In this document: positions 53,352 to 63,893 of the stretch, piece by piece | Layout: every line of letters begins with the position of its first letter | Numbering within the stretch: position 1 is the first letter of the stretch | Source: Crocinitomicaceae bacterium | Lineage (GTDB): Bacteria > Bacteroidota > Bacteroidia > Flavobacteriales_D > Crocinitomicaceae | Length of the DNA stretch: 64,000 nucleotides | Direction: 5' to 3' | Assembly (NCBI GenBank): GCA_028689775.1 | Contig: JAQVCM010000001.1 | Coordinates: 62,001-126,000 of the forward strand | The notes under the pieces: generated by a model | What the model was told of the DNA's origin: nothing | Databases searched by the model: none | The model's input: only the letters and a program-made list of their open reading frames with translations | Translations under genes and position numbers: made by a program

Positions 53352-56300
53352 ATGGGAACGACAAGAAAATATTGGAAAGGAATCGAAGAGTTGAATCAAA
53401 CTCCTGAGTTTATTCAAAGTAGAGACCAAGAATTTCCGCGATCCACTTCAGTGGACGAGTTTTTGGGTGATGAAAAATTAAGAGAAACATCTACAGATCG
53501 TAGAGATTTCTTAAAGTTTTTAGGTTTTAGTGTTGCCGCAGCTACGGTTGCAGCTTGTGAATCTCCTGTAACAAAGGTTATTCCTTACGTGATTAAGCCT
53601 GAGAACGTTACTCCAGGTATGCCGACTTGGTATGCATCTACCTATTACGATGGAGCTTCTTATGCAAGTATCCTGGTTAAAACAAGAGAAGGTCGACCTA
53701 TTTTTGTGAAAGGAAATAGAGATTATGGATTTACTGCAGGTGCTGTTAACCCTCAAATCGTTGCATCGGTTTTACCTTTGTACGACTCTAACCGTTTAAG
53801 AGATCCGAAAGCAAATGGCGCGACGGTTTCTGATTGGAGACAAGATATTGACAACCCAATCAAACAACAACTTGCTGCAATTGCTGCTAAAAAAGGGAAA
53901 GTAGTTTTGGTTTCAAATACCATTATTTCTCCTGCTACTTTTGCTGCTATTGATACACTAAGAATGAAAGTAAATGGTGGCGATGCTGCTGGTACTTCTT
54001 TCGAACACATTCAATACGATCCAGTTTCTTATGCTGGTATCAGAAAAGCGAATGAAGCGACTTTTGGAATGCCAATCATTCCAGACTACGATTTCTCGAA
54101 AGCGAAAACAATTGTATCGATTGGTGCTGACTTTATGAATGGTTGGTTGATGTCGAATGAATATACACATCAATACAGTACACGTAGAAACCCGGATGCA
54201 GACTGGATGTCTAAACACTTCCAATTTGAATCGATTCTTTCTGTTTCTGGTTCAAACGCAGATTACAGAGGAATGATCAAACCTTCTGAGCAAGCGAGTG
54301 TATTGGCTTACTTGTTAGGTAAATTCGGCGTAACTACTGGAGTTTCTTCTCAATTAAATGCAGCGGCTACTAAAATTGCTGATGTTGCTTTTGATGCATT
54401 GAAGAAATCCAAAAAAGAATCATTGGTTATTTCATCATCTAATAACGTAGCTGTTCAGATTTTAGTAAATAAATTAAATGCTGTTCTTGGTGCATACGAT
54501 GCTACAATCAATGTCAATAACCCAGTAAACATGTTTGCTTCTCAAGATGAGAAGATGAATCAATTCGTAAATAATGTAATCGGAGGTAAAAATCCAGATG
54601 CAGTTATCTTTTACGGAACGAATCCTGTTTACACCCTTCCAAACGGATTAGAATTTGCGAAAGCAATTAAAAATATTGGATTGTCAGTTTCTCTATCTCA
54701 ATTTGAAGATGAAACTGCAAGTAATTGTAAATTCATTGCTCCTGACCACAACATGTTGGAAGCTTGGAATGATTTCAATCCGAAGAAAAATCACTTTGCA
54801 ATTGCACAACCGACAATTCGTCCTTTGTTCAATACAGCACAAGCTCAAGAATCCTTCTTGATTTGGGGTGATACAAATAATGTTTATGCACGTGGCGGTA
54901 AAGATTCTAAAGTAGTTTACGATTTTATTCGCGCTACTTGGGGAACTACACTCTTCGCTTCACAATCAGTACTTGTTGATGAAGAGACTTTCTGGAATAA
55001 AACAATTCACGATAGTTGTTATGATTTAGAATTAGTTGCTGCTTCTGCTCCAGCTTTTAACGATGCTGCTTTAGGCGGTGTTGCTTCTAAGATCACAGCT
55101 CCTAAAGGAGAAGTTGAGGTTATTCTATATCAAAAATCAGCAATTGGACTTGGTTTACAAGTGAATCCGTGGTTACATGAAATGGCAGATTCCATTTCAA
55201 AAGTTACTTGGGATAACTACATTACCATGAATCCAACAGAAATGGAAAAAGGAAAATACAAAATTTCTTTTGACCAGGAGCACGGATTGAATATCGCAAC
55301 TGTTAAAGTTGGAAACAAAGATTTATTTTTACCGGTATACCCATCACCAGGACAAGCAATTGGAACGGTAGGTATTGCTTTAGGATATGGACGTGGAGAA
55401 AACGATGAAAACATCGGAAATGCTGCATTCGTAACCAAAGAATACGGAGGTTTTGCTGCAGATGAAAAAGGAAATCGTGTACCAGTAGGTAAAAATGCAT
55501 ATCGTTTTGTTTCTTTTGAAAACGGAACGTATCACTACGATTTAGCAGGTTCTGTTAAAAAAGAACTTTCTGATCTATACCCAATCGCTGCAACGCAAAT
55601 TCACCATACGGTGATGGCAAGACATTCGATTGTAAAAGAGACTACATTAGATATTTATAAATCAAAAGGCAAAGAAGCGTATAACCCTTCTCACATGATT
55701 GCTACGCACGATGGTGCGAAACCAGTTAGTGATTTTGACCTTTGGGATGCACATCCAGTTAAGCACGTTGGACACCGTTGGGGAATGACGATTGACTTAA
55801 ACAACTGTATCGGTTGTGGTGCATGTTTGATCGCTTGTCAAGTTGAAAACAACGTTCCAGTTGTAGGTAAGGATGAAGTTAGAAGAGCTCGTGAAATGGC
55901 TTGGTTACGCATCGACCGTTACTATTCTTCTGATGAAGAAGCAACAATTGGTTTGAGAAAAGACAAAGAAACTTTTAGCTATCATAAAGCTGAAATTCCA
56001 GTTGAGAATCCGAAAGTAGTTCACATGCCGATGATGTGTCAGCACTGTAATCACGCTTCTTGTGAGACAGTATGTCCAGTAGCTGCTACAAACCACAGTA
56101 ATGAAGGATTGAATCAAATGTCTTACAACAGATGTATTGGTACGAGATATTGTGCAAACAACTGTCCATACAAAGTACGTCGATTCAACTGGTTCAACTA
56201 CCCATCTTACAAGAAGTTTACACAAGTGAATCCATCACAAGATGATTTAGGACGTATGGTTCTTAATCCAGATGTGACAGTTCGTACACGTGGGGTAATG

Positions 56301-56630
56301 GAAAAATGTTCATTCTGTGTTCAGAAAATCCAATCCGGTAAATTAACTGCGAAGAAAGAAGGTCGTTCAGTAGTGGATGGTGACGTTACATCGGCTTGTG
56401 CTGAAGTATGTCCATCCAACGCAATTACATTTGGTGACTGGAATGATACAACATCTTCAATTCGTAAATCTTCAGAAGAAACGAGAGCTTACCAAGTTCT
56501 TGAAGAAATCGGAATGCAACCAAACGTTTGGTACAAAACGAAAGTACGTAATGAGAAAAATACTTTATTAGAGACTTTGCAAGTGGATAAAAAAGTAGTT
56601 GCTCATAACACAACAGATAACAAACATTAA
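53352..56630 (+). CDS. actB: Alternative complex III subunit ActB (molybdopterin-like plus Fe-S)
   Basis: 1092 residues. A twin-arginine signal is visible near residue 45 (TDRRDFLKFLGFSVAAATVAA). The large N-terminal domain (about 60-790) resembles molybdopterin oxidoreductases, which in ActB lack the cofactor. The C-terminal ferredoxin-like domain (about 800-1040) carries cysteine clusters CIGCGACLIAC, CQHCNHASCETVC, CIGTRYCANNCPY and CSFC...CAEVCPSNA. These are ligands for Fe-S clusters that pass electrons to ActA. The frame opens at 53289, but the ATG at 53352 (MGTTRKYWKGIEEL) is the family start. Confidence 0.93.
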   Translation: MGTTRKYWKGIEELNQTPEFIQSRDQEFPRSTSVDEFLGDEKLRETSTDRRDFLKFLGFSVAAATVAACESPVTKVIPYVIKPENVTPGMPTWYASTYYDGASYASILVKTREGRPIFVKGNRDYGFTAGAVNPQIVASVLPLYDSNRLRDPKANGATVSDWRQDIDNPIKQQLAAIAAKKGKVVLVSNTIISPATFAAIDTLRMKVNGGDAAGTSFEHIQYDPVSYAGIRKANEATFGMPIIPDYDFSKAKTIVSIGADFMNGWLMSNEYTHQYSTRRNPDADWMSKHFQFESILSVSGSNADYRGMIKPSEQASVLAYLLGKFGVTTGVSSQLNAAATKIADVAFDALKKSKKESLVISSSNNVAVQILVNKLNAVLGAYDATINVNNPVNMFASQDEKMNQFVNNVIGGKNPDAVIFYGTNPVYTLPNGLEFAKAIKNIGLSVSLSQFEDETASNCKFIAPDHNMLEAWNDFNPKKNHFAIAQPTIRPLFNTAQAQESFLIWGDTNNVYARGGKDSKVVYDFIRATWGTTLFASQSVLVDEETFWNKTIHDSCYDLELVAASAPAFNDAALGGVASKITAPKGEVEVILYQKSAIGLGLQVNPWLHEMADSISKVTWDNYITMNPTEMEKGKYKISFDQEHGLNIATVKVGNKDLFLPVYPSPGQAIGTVGIALGYGRGENDENIGNAAFVTKEYGGFAADEKGNRVPVGKNAYRFVSFENGTYHYDLAGSVKKELSDLYPIAATQIHHTVMARHSIVKETTLDIYKSKGKEAYNPSHMIATHDGAKPVSDFDLWDAHPVKHVGHRWGMTIDLNNCIGCGACLIACQVENNVPVVGKDEVRRAREMAWLRIDRYYSSDEEATIGLRKDKETFSYHKAEIPVENPKVVHMPMMCQHCNHASCETVCPVAATNHSNEGLNQMSYNRCIGTRYCANNCPYKVRRFNWFNYPSYKKFTQVNPSQDDLGRMVLNPDVTVRTRGVMEKCSFCVQKIQSGKLTAKKEGRSVVDGDVTSACAEVCPSNAITFGDWNDTTSSIRKSSEETRAYQVLEEIGMQPNVWYKTKVRNEKNTLLETLQVDKKVVAHNTTDNKH

Positions 56631-56650
56631 TCTCATAAATTAGAATTGTA

Positions 56651-58087
56651 ATGCATAAGGAAGCAGCAATAAGAGAACCTCTGATTTTAGGTCGCAAGAC
56701 TTACGCCGATGTAACAAACGACGTGTGTAGACCTATTGAAGACAAAGCACCTCGTATGTGGTACATACTTTTTACAATCGCTTTAATTATCGGTTTGTAC
56801 GGAGTAGGTTCTATCTTGTACCTTTTAGGAACAGGTATTGGAACATGGGGACTTAACAAGACCATCGAATGGGCTTGGGATATTACTAACTTCGTTTGGT
56901 GGGTTGGTATCGGACACGCAGGAACGTTGATTTCTGCAGTACTTCTTTTGTTTAGACAAAAATGGAGGTTTGCGATTAACAGATCTGCTGAAGCGATGAC
57001 TATTTTCGCCGTATTCATGGCAGGTATTTTCCCTTTAATCCACATGGGAAGAATTTGGTTAGCATACTGGGTTTTACCACTTCCAAACCAATTTGGTTCG
57101 TTATGGGTAAACTTTAACTCACCATTGTTATGGGACGTTTTCGCAATTTCAACATACCTTTCTGTATCGATGGTTTTCTGGTACATTGGTTTGATTCCTG
57201 ATTTTGCAACCTTACGTGACCGTGTTAAAAGACCGATTCCAAAGAAAATGTATTCTATTCTATCTTTTGGATGGTCAGGTAGAGCGAAACAATGGAACCG
57301 TTTTGAATTGATTTCTTTGGTTCTTGCAGGTCTTGCAACTCCATTGGTATTCTCAGTTCACTCGATTGTATCTTTTGACTTTGCTACTTCTGTTATTCCA
57401 GGTTGGCATACCACGATTTTCCCTCCATACTTCGTTGCTGGAGCGGTATTCTCAGGATTTGCGATGGTACAAACCTTGATGTTGGTGATGCGTAAAGCAA
57501 TGCGTTTAGAAGCATACATCCACACGAAACACGTAGAGTACATGAACATTGTAATCATGGTTACGGGTTCGATCGTAGGTGTTGCATACATTACTGAGTT
57601 ATTTATCTCTTGGTATTCAGGAGTAGAATATGAAGCGTATGCATTCTTCAACCGTGCTACTGGACCATATTGGTGGGCGTATGCAGCGATGATGACTTGT
57701 AACGTTGTTTCTCCACAGTTGATGTGGATTCCAAAATTGAGAAGAAGTTTAGTGTTTACTTTCATTATTTCAATTGTTGTAAACATTGGGATGTGGTTTG
57801 AGCGTTTCGTAATTATCGGTACTTCATTGCACAGAGATTATTTACCATCAGCTTGGTCTATGTTCTACCCAACTCACATTGATATTGGTGTTTTCGTAGG
57901 AACTATTGGATTGTTCTTCGTATTCTTCTTATTATTTGCTCGTTTCTTCCCTGTACTTCCAATTGCAGAGTTGAAAACAATTGTGAAATCTTCAAGTGAG
58001 TATTACAAAAACTTGCCTGATGGAGCAGATCATAGAATTGAAACATCTAAAAATGATGTGAAAACAGATAATACTAACAATCATTAA
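56651..58087 (+). CDS. actC: Alternative complex III subunit ActC (NrfD-like)
   Basis: 478 residues, an integral membrane protein with about ten helices of the NrfD/PsrC family. It carries the quinol-oxidising site of the complex. Conserved parts include VWWVGIGHAGTLISAVLLL, IFPLIHMGRIWLAYWVLP and HSIVSFDFATSVIPGWHTTIFPPYFVAGA. Starts 20 bp after actB. Confidence 0.94.
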   Translation: MHKEAAIREPLILGRKTYADVTNDVCRPIEDKAPRMWYILFTIALIIGLYGVGSILYLLGTGIGTWGLNKTIEWAWDITNFVWWVGIGHAGTLISAVLLLFRQKWRFAINRSAEAMTIFAVFMAGIFPLIHMGRIWLAYWVLPLPNQFGSLWVNFNSPLLWDVFAISTYLSVSMVFWYIGLIPDFATLRDRVKRPIPKKMYSILSFGWSGRAKQWNRFELISLVLAGLATPLVFSVHSIVSFDFATSVIPGWHTTIFPPYFVAGAVFSGFAMVQTLMLVMRKAMRLEAYIHTKHVEYMNIVIMVTGSIVGVAYITELFISWYSGVEYEAYAFFNRATGPYWWAYAAMMTCNVVSPQLMWIPKLRRSLVFTFIISIVVNIGMWFERFVIIGTSLHRDYLPSAWSMFYPTHIDIGVFVGTIGLFFVFFLLFARFFPVLPIAELKTIVKSSSEYYKNLPDGADHRIETSKNDVKTDNTNNH

Positions 58088-58095
58088 TAAGAATC

Positions 58096-58629
58096 ATGGC
58101 AGATAAAGTAATATATGCAATGTACGACGATGACGATGTGCTAAAAGATGGTGCAAAGAAATTAGTCGCGAAAGGTGTAAAAGTTTCAGAAGTTTTTTCT
58201 CCTTTTCCAATTCACGGTATCGACCCAATTATTGGTGTTGTTCACACGAGATTAGGAATTATGGCTTTTATTTATGGATTAACAGGTTTATTATTGGCGA
58301 CAATAGGAATGCGTTACTTTATGATTACAGATTGGCCAATGAATATCGGTGGTAAACCGAACAATACGTACTTAGAAAACATGTTGGCTTTTATTCCAGT
58401 TACTTTTGAGTTCACTGTTCTTTGTGCAGCTCACGGTATGGCTCTGACATATTTCCTTAGAAATAAAACATTACCAGGATTAAAAGCTTCAAATCCAGAT
58501 CCAAGAACAACGGATGACCGATTTGTAGTTGAAGTTAGAATGTCTCAAAATACACAATTTACAGATGTAGAAATGGTGGAGATGTTTAAACAAACTGGAA
58601 TTGTTGAATTAGATCAAAAAGACATTTAA
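58096..58629 (+). CDS. actD: Alternative complex III subunit ActD (DUF3341)
   Basis: 177 residues with two transmembrane helices (about 60-80 and 97-117) and a soluble N-terminus with YAMYDDDDVLKDGAKKLVAKG and FPIHGIDP, the DUF3341 hallmark. A structural subunit of the complex with no cofactor motif. It lies 8 bp after actC. Confidence 0.92.
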   Translation: MADKVIYAMYDDDDVLKDGAKKLVAKGVKVSEVFSPFPIHGIDPIIGVVHTRLGIMAFIYGLTGLLLATIGMRYFMITDWPMNIGGKPNNTYLENMLAFIPVTFEFTVLCAAHGMALTYFLRNKTLPGLKASNPDPRTTDDRFVVEVRMSQNTQFTDVEMVEMFKQTGIVELDQKDI

Positions 58630-58659
58630 AATTATTCAAAACGATAATTTATCAGGACG

Positions 58660-59418
58660 ATGAATAAAATAATTAAAGCAATAGCAAGTTTATCTGGAGT
58701 AGCATTGATCGGTCTTATGGTTGGTTCTTGTAATTCTAACCCAGATAGCGCAGGGTTGGAATATATGCCAGACATGTACCGTTCACCTGCTATTGAACCA
58801 TACGTAGATTATGGTGAGATAAGAGGAGTTATTAATGATTCTCTTACAGGAGAACTTTCTGCAATGACACCTCCAATGCGAACAATACCTTATTATGGTA
58901 CAAACGCGGAGGATGTGATGATGATGTTACCATACAATCGTAAACCATCTTCTATTTTTGCAATGACACACGGTTTGTTTAATGAAGATTATACAACGAA
59001 CGAAGAGCCAGATTACGAATACAATCAAGCTGCTGCAGATAAGAATCCAATTCAACTGACTGCTACAAATGCTGAGAAAACATTAGCTGCTGGTAAATTG
59101 TTATACGAGCACAATTGTATCCAATGTCACGGTGTTAAGGGTGATGGTGAAGGCCCAATGGTTACAGCTGGTTCTTATACAGGTGCTGCTAATCTAGCTG
59201 AATTGAAAATCGCAGATGGTCAAATGTTCTATTCTATTTACTATGGTAAAGGGATGATGGGAGCGCACCGTTCATTGGTTAACAAGAAAGAAATTTGGAC
59301 TTTGATTCATTACATTCACAAGTTGCAAAATGCTGACTACGGTTCAAATTTTGATGCAAGTGGATTAATTTCAGCTGCAGCTCCGGTTGCTTCAGATTCT
59401 ACCAAAACAGTTAAATAA
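58660..59418 (+). CDS. actE: Alternative complex III subunit ActE (monoheme cytochrome c lipoprotein)
   Basis: 252 residues. Lipobox VGSCNSN near residue 24, then a conserved linker (YMPDMYRSPAIEPYVDYG) and a monoheme cytochrome c domain with CIQCHGVKGDGEGP (about 164-177) and the axial-Met region GKGMMGAH. In the family it is the exit point of electrons towards the oxidase or soluble cytochrome c. Confidence 0.93.
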   Translation: MNKIIKAIASLSGVALIGLMVGSCNSNPDSAGLEYMPDMYRSPAIEPYVDYGEIRGVINDSLTGELSAMTPPMRTIPYYGTNAEDVMMMLPYNRKPSSIFAMTHGLFNEDYTTNEEPDYEYNQAAADKNPIQLTATNAEKTLAAGKLLYEHNCIQCHGVKGDGEGPMVTAGSYTGAANLAELKIADGQMFYSIYYGKGMMGAHRSLVNKKEIWTLIHYIHKLQNADYGSNFDASGLISAAAPVASDSTKTVK

Positions 59419-59436
59419 TCTTAGAAAATTAGTACG

Positions 59437-60651
59437 ATGGAATTCAAAATTACAAAAAAAGCAAATCTATTAACAATGATTTTAATTGTTGTAGGTCTTG
59501 TCTTTACAGCAATAGGAATAGGGGTTGAGATTTCATATAATCATGGAGGTGCTCACCTTGGACAACGTCTTTCAGGAAATTTATTGGTAAGTAGTTTCTT
59601 TTTTCTTGCAATTGGTTTAGGAGCTTTATTTTTCTTAGCTCTTCAATATGCAACTGAAACAGGATGGTACGCATCTGTAAAAAGAGTTATCGAAGCAATT
59701 ACAGGTTTTGTTCCTTATGGAGCTGGTTTGTTATTGGTTACTTTATTGATTATAACATTGCAAGATGGTGCACACATTTATATCTGGATGGATTCTTCTT
59801 ATACAGATATCAATTCACCAAATTATGATGCATTGATTGACGGTAAAGCTGCTTACTTGAACAAACCTTTCTTCTGGATCAGAACAATTGTTTATTTATT
59901 TACTTTTGTTTACTTCGAAAGAGGTTTTAGAAAAAGATCATTATTGGAGGATCAAGTTGGTGGAACTGAAGTTCACTTCAAAAACTTCAAAACTTCTGCT
60001 ATCTTCTTAGTATTCTTTGCTGTTTTTAGTTCAACTTCTTCTTGGGACTGGATCATGTCAATTGATGTTCACTGGTTCTCAACTTTATTTGGTTGGTACG
60101 TATTCGCAGGAATGTGGTGTACTGCTATGATTGTTATGGTTACAGTGACTTTGTATTTGAAGAAACATGGTTATTTACCAAACGTAAACGAAAGTCACAT
60201 CCACGATTTGGGAAAATGGACATTTGCTACGAGTTTCTTGTGGTCATACTTATGGTTCTCTCAGTACATGTTGATCTGGTATGCAAATATTCCAGAAGAG
60301 GTAACGTACTACATGACGCGTATTCAAGAATTTAAATTCTTGTATTTTGGAATGTTCTTCGTTAACTTTGCATTCCCAATGTTGTTGTTGATGTCAAGAG
60401 ATGCAAAAAGACATGCTGGAATTTTAACTTTCGTTGGTGTTGTTGTTCTTTTCGGACACTGGATTGATGTTTATGTAATGGTAATGGCTGGTTCAATGGG
60501 TAGTCATGCATTCATAGGTTTCATTGAAATCGGTGTTATGTTGGCAGTTTTAGGTTTCTTCATTAAAGTTATTTTAATGAATTTATCAAAAGCGCCTTTA
60601 ACAGTTAAAAATCACCCATTCCTTGATGAGAGTATTCATCACGAAATATAA
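59437..60651 (+). CDS. actF: Alternative complex III subunit ActF (membrane subunit)
   Basis: 404 residues, about ten transmembrane helices. It resembles ActC in topology but lacks a known cofactor site. Family features include SWDWIMSIDVHWFSTLFGWYVFAGMW and LWSYLWFSQYMLIWYANIPEE. Position between actE and coxB is the normal order. Confidence 0.92.
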   Translation: MEFKITKKANLLTMILIVVGLVFTAIGIGVEISYNHGGAHLGQRLSGNLLVSSFFFLAIGLGALFFLALQYATETGWYASVKRVIEAITGFVPYGAGLLLVTLLIITLQDGAHIYIWMDSSYTDINSPNYDALIDGKAAYLNKPFFWIRTIVYLFTFVYFERGFRKRSLLEDQVGGTEVHFKNFKTSAIFLVFFAVFSSTSSWDWIMSIDVHWFSTLFGWYVFAGMWCTAMIVMVTVTLYLKKHGYLPNVNESHIHDLGKWTFATSFLWSYLWFSQYMLIWYANIPEEVTYYMTRIQEFKFLYFGMFFVNFAFPMLLLMSRDAKRHAGILTFVGVVVLFGHWIDVYVMVMAGSMGSHAFIGFIEIGVMLAVLGFFIKVILMNLSKAPLTVKNHPFLDESIHHEI

Positions 60652-60684
60652 TAATACATTCATAACTGAAATAATAGTAAAGAG

Positions 60685-61932
60685 ATGAGTTTTAAATTAG
60701 TAGTATTACTTGTAATCGTATTAGGAACACTTGCAATCGCGCAATTGATCAGATTATACGAACATTCTTATAAATTAAGAGGTAGACGTGAGGAGGATAT
60801 TCCAAACAGGGACAATAAATTAAATGCCAATGCACTTTTAGTTTTTGGAATTGCTTTATTCGCTTTCTTTATTTGGTTGATGGCTAAATATGGTTATACA
60901 AGTAGAGGTGAAGCGGCTTCATTGCATGGTGAAAATGTGGATTGGTTATTTGATATTAACTTCATTATCATTTTCGCAGTTTTCTTTTTAACGAATGGAG
61001 TTCTATTCTGGTTCTCTTTTAAATACGTTAGAAAACCAGGTGTAAAAGCTTTCTTTTTTACGCATAGTAATAAACTAGAGTTAATCTGGACCGTTATTCC
61101 TGCAATTGTTTTGGCTTTCATTATCATTATGGGTCTTAAATCTTGGAATGACATCATGGCTCCGTCAGAAAATCAGGCAATCAATGTTGAGATTTTTTCT
61201 GAGCAATATAAATGGACAGCACGTTATCCAGGATCTGATAATAAATTAGGTGGTTTTGATTACAAAGCAACAACGGGTAATAATCCGCTTGCGATCATTA
61301 CAACAGCTACTTTAGATACTGCCATTAAATACATGGAATTTGGAACAGATGATGGTTCTGTATTAGGAATGTCGTTGTTGGAAGAAAAACTAAACAATCC
61401 AAAAAACATGTTCATTCCGAAAGATCGTTTGAAAATGGAAAAGGAATTGGATAGTAAATCGAGATTGGTTCGTTTGCTTCACCAAATGAGAGCTCGTCAC
61501 GATTCTAATAAGGATGTAAATGCATACGATGATGTACTTGAAACAGACACCTTGCATTTAATTGTTGATAGAGATTATGAATTTACATTTAGAGCAAAAG
61601 ATGTAATTCACTCTGCTTACATGCCGCATTTTAGATTACAAATGAATACAGTGCCAGGAATGGTTACTCGATTCAAAATGAGACCAACGATTACAACTGA
61701 AGAAATTCGCAAAAGAAGAAATAATCCTACTTTCAACTACATTATACTTTGTAATAAGGTTTGTGGATCTGCACATTACAAAATGAAAATGATTGTTGTT
61801 GTTGAAACACAAGCTCAGTTTGATAAATGGATGTCTACTAAAAAGAATTTTGGTACTACTTTCTTAACAAAAGCTGAAGCAGCTGCGCCTGCTGAAGGTG
61901 TTGTTTCTGATTTACAGGTAGCAGTTAATTAA
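60685..61932 (+). CDS. coxB: Cytochrome c oxidase subunit II
   Basis: 415 residues. Two or three N-terminal transmembrane helices (about 1-20, 50-70, 88-110, with a further segment near 134-152). The CuA domain is at the C-terminus: HSAYMPHFRLQMN (about 309) and CNKVCGSAHYKM (about 356-367), giving both Cys, His and Met ligands. The second residue block reads CNKVCG where many oxidases have CSELCG, common in flavobacteria. No fused cytochrome c domain, so electrons arrive through ActE or ActA. Confidence 0.95.
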   Translation: MSFKLVVLLVIVLGTLAIAQLIRLYEHSYKLRGRREEDIPNRDNKLNANALLVFGIALFAFFIWLMAKYGYTSRGEAASLHGENVDWLFDINFIIIFAVFFLTNGVLFWFSFKYVRKPGVKAFFFTHSNKLELIWTVIPAIVLAFIIIMGLKSWNDIMAPSENQAINVEIFSEQYKWTARYPGSDNKLGGFDYKATTGNNPLAIITTATLDTAIKYMEFGTDDGSVLGMSLLEEKLNNPKNMFIPKDRLKMEKELDSKSRLVRLLHQMRARHDSNKDVNAYDDVLETDTLHLIVDRDYEFTFRAKDVIHSAYMPHFRLQMNTVPGMVTRFKMRPTITTEEIRKRRNNPTFNYIILCNKVCGSAHYKMKMIVVVETQAQFDKWMSTKKNFGTTFLTKAEAAAPAEGVVSDLQVAVN

Positions 61933-61963
61933 TAATTAGATTTTACAAAACAAATAATATAAA

Positions 61964-63769
61964 ATGGCAGCTTTAACGCACGACACAAATGGACACCACG
62001 AGGCTCACGCTCATGAAGATGAAGGTTTCGTATCAAAGTACATTTTTAGTTATGACCATAAAATGATTTCAAAGCAGTATTTGATTACTGCTATTTTTAT
62101 GGGAATTGTGGCTATGATGTTATCTATTCTTTTCCGTATTCAGTTGGCTTGGCCGGGTGAAAGTTCTGACTTTTTATCTATGTTCTTAGGTGAAAGATGG
62201 GCTCCAGGAGGAATTATGAAGGAGAATATGTATCTCGGTTTGGTTACCATTCACGGGACAATCATGGTTTTCTTTTTATTAACGGGTGGATTATCTGGTA
62301 TATTTTCCAACTTGTTGATTCCATTCCAAATTGGTGCACGAGACATGGCTTCTGGTTTTATGAACATGCTTTCATACTGGTTGTTCTTTATCTCTTCCAT
62401 CATCATGTTGACTTCGCTATTTATCGAGACAGGTCCTGCAATGGGTGGTTGGACAATTTATCCCCCATTATCAGCACTTCCGCAAGCAATTGAAGGTTCA
62501 GGTTTAGGAATGATTTTGTGGTTGTCTTCGATGGCAATCTTCATCGCTTCTTCTTTGATGGGTTCTTTGAACTACATTGTTACCGTTTTGAACTTGCGTA
62601 CAAAAGGAATGACGATGTCTAGAATGCCACTTACTGTTTGGGCGTTCTTCATTACTGCAATTATTGGTGTACTTTCTTTCCCTGTTCTTTTATCAGCTGT
62701 ATTGTTGTTGACAATGGATAGAGTTTTAGGAACAAGTTTCTACTTATCTGATATCATCATCAATGGTGAAATGTTAGAAAATCACGGTGGTTCTCCAGTA
62801 TTGTACCAACACTTATTCTGGTTCTTAGGTCACCCTGAGGTTTATATCGTATTACTTCCTGCATTGGGTCTTTCTTCTGAGGTTATTTCTACCAACTCAA
62901 GAAAACCTATTTTTGGATACCGCGCGATGATTGGTTCATTGATTGCAATTGGTTTCTTATCATTCATCGTTTGGGCTCACCACATGTTTGTTACAGGAAT
63001 GAATCCATTCTTAGGATCTGTATTCGTATTTACAACTTTATTAATTACTATTCCTTCGGCAGTAAAAGTATTTAACTACTTGACGACACTTTGGAAAGGA
63101 AGTTTGATCTTTACGCCAGCGATGTTATTTGCTGTAGGTTTGGTTTCTTCGTTCATTACGGGTGGTGTTACAGGAATTATTCTTGCTGACTCCGCATTGG
63201 ACATCATGGTTCACGATACGTATTTCGTGGTAGCCCACTTCCACGTAGTAATGGGATTATCCGCTGTATTTGGTATGTTTGCTGGTGTTTATCACTGGTT
63301 CCCGAGAATGTATGGTAGAATGTTGAATACCCGTTTAGGTTATTTACACTTCTGGATGACGATTATCGGTGCGTATGGTGTTTTCTTCCCGATGCACTTC
63401 GTAGGGATTGCTGGTGCTCCTCGTCGTTACTATGATAACTCCGTTTTCAATGAGTTTGATACAGTAGCACATGATATGATTTTTGACTTGAACGTGATCA
63501 TAACTTATTTCGCTATTTTCGCTGCAATTGGTCAAGGAGTTTTCTTGTTTAACTTCTTCTATAGTGTATTTAGAGGTCCGAAATCAGTTCAGAATCCTTG
63601 GAAAAGTAATACACTTGAATGGACTTCACCAGTTGAACCAATTCACGGTAACTGGCATGGAGAACTTCCAACAGTTCACCGTTGGCCATACGATTATTCT
63701 AAGCCTGGCGCTGAAGATGACTTTATTCCTCAAAACGTTCCCTTAAAAGACGGAGAAGAAGAGCATTAG
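61964..63769 (+). CDS. coxA: Cytochrome c oxidase subunit I
   Basis: 601 residues, twelve-helix A-type haem-copper oxidase core. The CuB/Tyr site is HLFWFLGHPEVYIVLLP (HPEVY near 290). The two further CuB histidines are in WAHHMF, and the haem a and a3 ligands in HDTYFVVAHFHVVMG (about 416-430). It reduces O2 and pumps protons. Last gene before the terminator at 63789; subunit III is not adjacent. Confidence 0.97.
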   Translation: MAALTHDTNGHHEAHAHEDEGFVSKYIFSYDHKMISKQYLITAIFMGIVAMMLSILFRIQLAWPGESSDFLSMFLGERWAPGGIMKENMYLGLVTIHGTIMVFFLLTGGLSGIFSNLLIPFQIGARDMASGFMNMLSYWLFFISSIIMLTSLFIETGPAMGGWTIYPPLSALPQAIEGSGLGMILWLSSMAIFIASSLMGSLNYIVTVLNLRTKGMTMSRMPLTVWAFFITAIIGVLSFPVLLSAVLLLTMDRVLGTSFYLSDIIINGEMLENHGGSPVLYQHLFWFLGHPEVYIVLLPALGLSSEVISTNSRKPIFGYRAMIGSLIAIGFLSFIVWAHHMFVTGMNPFLGSVFVFTTLLITIPSAVKVFNYLTTLWKGSLIFTPAMLFAVGLVSSFITGGVTGIILADSALDIMVHDTYFVVAHFHVVMGLSAVFGMFAGVYHWFPRMYGRMLNTRLGYLHFWMTIIGAYGVFFPMHFVGIAGAPRRYYDNSVFNEFDTVAHDMIFDLNVIITYFAIFAAIGQGVFLFNFFYSVFRGPKSVQNPWKSNTLEWTSPVEPIHGNWHGELPTVHRWPYDYSKPGAEDDFIPQNVPLKDGEEEH

Positions 63770-63788
63770 AATTATATAAGATTATTTA

Positions 63789-63822
63789 AACCGTTCACAG
63801 TTTGTGAGCGGTTTTTTTTTGC
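63789..63822 (+). terminator. Rho-independent terminator of the act-cox operon
   Basis: Stem AAACCGTTCACA / TGTGAGCGGTTT (one G-T pair), loop GTT, then eight or more T. Confidence 0.9.
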
Positions 63823-63866
63823 TTGCATGTTTTATGTGCATGTACTTCTTTGTGAAGTTGTTTTTG

Positions 63867-63874
63867 TACCTTTG
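63867..63874 (+). promoter_or_regulatory. Promoter -7 box of ruvB
   Basis: TACCTTTG matches TAnnTTTG, 19 bp before the GTG at 63894. Confidence 0.5.
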
Positions 63875-63893
63875 AGCTGAGATAATTAGAACT

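Noticed and set aside
53352-56630. Molybdenum enzyme such as formate dehydrogenase or nitrate reductase
   Set aside because: The gene order with ActA, C, D, E, F and the family sequence identify ActB, whose molybdopterin-like domain carries no cofactor.
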